Origin: Desulfocapsa sp.
GTDB taxonomy: Bacteria; Desulfobacterota; Desulfobulbia; Desulfobulbales; Desulfocapsaceae
NCBI GenBank assembly: GCA_029934815.1
Contig: JAOZLM010000006.1
Span: forward strand, 1 to 24,641
Length of the DNA: 24,641 bases
Reading direction: 5' to 3'
A program made the translations under genes and the position numbers. The notes beneath the pieces are model-generated. The model was not told the DNA's origin, did not search any database, and saw only the letters and a list, made by a program, of their open reading frames with translations. This document shows, piece by piece, positions 23,752 through 24,641 of this stretch. Numbering within the stretch: the stretch's first letter is position 1; each line of letters starts with the position of its first letter.

Positions 23752-24573
23752 ATGAGAATTAAAACAGAAATATACAAAGGCGTTTTTGTCGTCACTTGTG
23801 ATGGAACTCGTCTTGACGCTGCTTTTGCCAAAAAGTTTTTTAGTTCTTTGCGAAGTTTCATTCAAAAAGGTCATACTGATATTGTTCTTGATCTTTCCAG
23901 TGTGAAATTCGTAGATTCCACCGGACTGGGTGCCATAGTTCGCTGTCTGAAAGAAATAGACAGCAGGGGACACCTGGTACTTTGTGGTGTAAATGAAAGC
24001 GTTCTCAGCTTGTTGAAAATGACTCACCTTGATGCTGTTTTTCTTCGAGCTACAAATATTAAGGCTTCTTTTGAACTGCTAAAGGCTGAAGAAGTAAAAG
24101 AAGCAGCAGAATTAAAAGCAAAAATCAAAGCCTTTAACCATGACTCCAATGGCTTTGATCCGTTGTTGCTTGCCTCTCTTTCGATGGAAGCGGATGAGCC
24201 AATACAGGAAGTAGATAATAAGGAGAGAAGAAGACATCGCCGGATTGGTCATAAACAGATTATGAGCAACGAACTCATTGTTTATGTTACCAATAAAGGT
24301 ACTTCAAAGCGATCGGCAGCCGTTGTTCTAAATATTTCAGCAAGCGGTGTTCTTGCGGTTTCTCCTTCAAAACTTTCTGTCGGTGACAGGTTCGTAATGG
24401 AAGGTCGCATTGGTACGAACTTCAGGCTTCAGGAAAGTGTAATTATCCGAAATAGCAGAGAAGGGAAATATGGGTTCGAATTTATAAAACCATCAGAAAA
24501 AACCACAACATTTTTGAATCAGATGACCGGTTCAGTTGTGTTGGATGGTAAGAGCGAAAGAAGTATCATGTAG
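23752..24573 (+). CDS. STAS-PilZ domain fusion protein
   Basis: 273 residues, probably cytosolic. Residues about 1-110 are a STAS domain of the anti-sigma-factor-antagonist type: DIVLDLSSVKFVDSTGLGAI, with the usual phosphorylatable serine S56. A charged helical linker with Glu/Lys/Ala repeats (about 110-150) follows. Residues about 157-265 are a PilZ domain with both c-di-GMP-binding motifs: the RxxxR cluster at R159-R164 (ERRRHRRIG) and N194-x-S196-x2-G199 (NISASG). It ends in KYGFEFIKPSE, also typical of PilZ. The combination suggests that c-di-GMP controls a STAS partner-switch, but the partner (a kinase or phosphatase) is not in the window. No clear Shine-Dalgarno sequence precedes ATG 23752. 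Confidence 0.88.
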   Translation: MRIKTEIYKGVFVVTCDGTRLDAAFAKKFFSSLRSFIQKGHTDIVLDLSSVKFVDSTGLGAIVRCLKEIDSRGHLVLCGVNESVLSLLKMTHLDAVFLRATNIKASFELLKAEEVKEAAELKAKIKAFNHDSNGFDPLLLASLSMEADEPIQEVDNKERRRHRRIGHKQIMSNELIVYVTNKGTSKRSAAVVLNISASGVLAVSPSKLSVGDRFVMEGRIGTNFRLQESVIIRNSREGKYGFEFIKPSEKTTTFLNQMTGSVVLDGKSERSIM

Positions 24574-24591
24574 TTCAAAAACCAGTATGTT

Positions 24592-24641
24592 ATGAAAAAA
24601 GAAAATAGTGATATTGTTAAAGGTACATCTGTTATATTTCG
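24592..24641 (+). CDS. Possible start of a further gene, cut by the window end
   Basis: An open frame starts at ATG 24592 (MKKENSDIVKGTSVIF) and runs off the end. It lies 18 bp after the STAS-PilZ stop on the same strand, so co-transcription is plausible. Sixteen residues are too few to recognise a family, and no clear ribosome site is seen. Confidence 0.4.
   Translation, partial: MKKENSDIVKGTSVIF

Overview
The window (about 43% GC by eye) is a gene-dense, chromosomal housekeeping stretch of a Gram-negative anaerobe-like bacterium. Menaquinone methylation, the linked order lysS-lolC-lolD, a STAS-PilZ protein, a DUF89 protein and the style of the intergenic repeats together suggest Desulfobacterota (Desulfobulbales-like). 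This placement is an inference from gene content, not a database match. There is no prophage, insertion sequence, CRISPR array or defence island.

Layout. 98-1127: a LysR regulator with a strong terminator. 1420-3388: a class I amino-acid aminotransferase and, convergently, truA. 3600-4803 (minus strand): tRNA-Gly(GCC), then rplM-rpsI, with terminators after the tRNA and after rpsI. 4870-6361: hisB and a small outer-membrane-type lipoprotein, ending in a terminator. 6653-8357: a PilJ-type methyl-accepting chemotaxis protein with its own terminator. 8392-15180: a compact seven-gene plus-strand operon (TtcA-family tRNA thiolase, DUF89, asnS, ubiE/menG, hisD, rsmG, leuB) with several stop/start overlaps. 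15565-18635: a divergent PRPP synthetase and a Pif1-like helicase with a C-terminal HRDC domain. 18638-22075 (minus): lysS-lolC-lolD, for lysyl-tRNA charging and lipoprotein release to the outer membrane. 22176-23492 (minus): a 4Fe-4S 23S rRNA m5U methyltransferase. 23752-24573: a STAS-PilZ fusion; another ORF may start at 24592 and run off the end.

How the genes relate. Most of the content serves translation (tRNA, two ribosomal proteins, two aminoacyl-tRNA synthetases, four RNA-modification enzymes) or amino-acid and nucleotide synthesis (hisB, hisD, leuB, aminotransferase, and prs, whose PRPP product feeds the his pathway). Signalling is represented by the LysR regulator, the chemoreceptor and the STAS-PilZ protein.

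The most unusual signal is non-coding. Three copies of a 160-185 bp nested hairpin element lie at 1189-1370, 3418-3578 and 6428-6603. Their outer arms and central loop are conserved, but the inner stem differs between copies while remaining self-complementary within each copy. Each copy lies just after a neighbouring gene's terminator and 29-49 bp from a start codon. A separate 25-bp-arm inverted repeat follows leuB, and a degenerate 7-bp repeat fills the ubiE-hisD gap.
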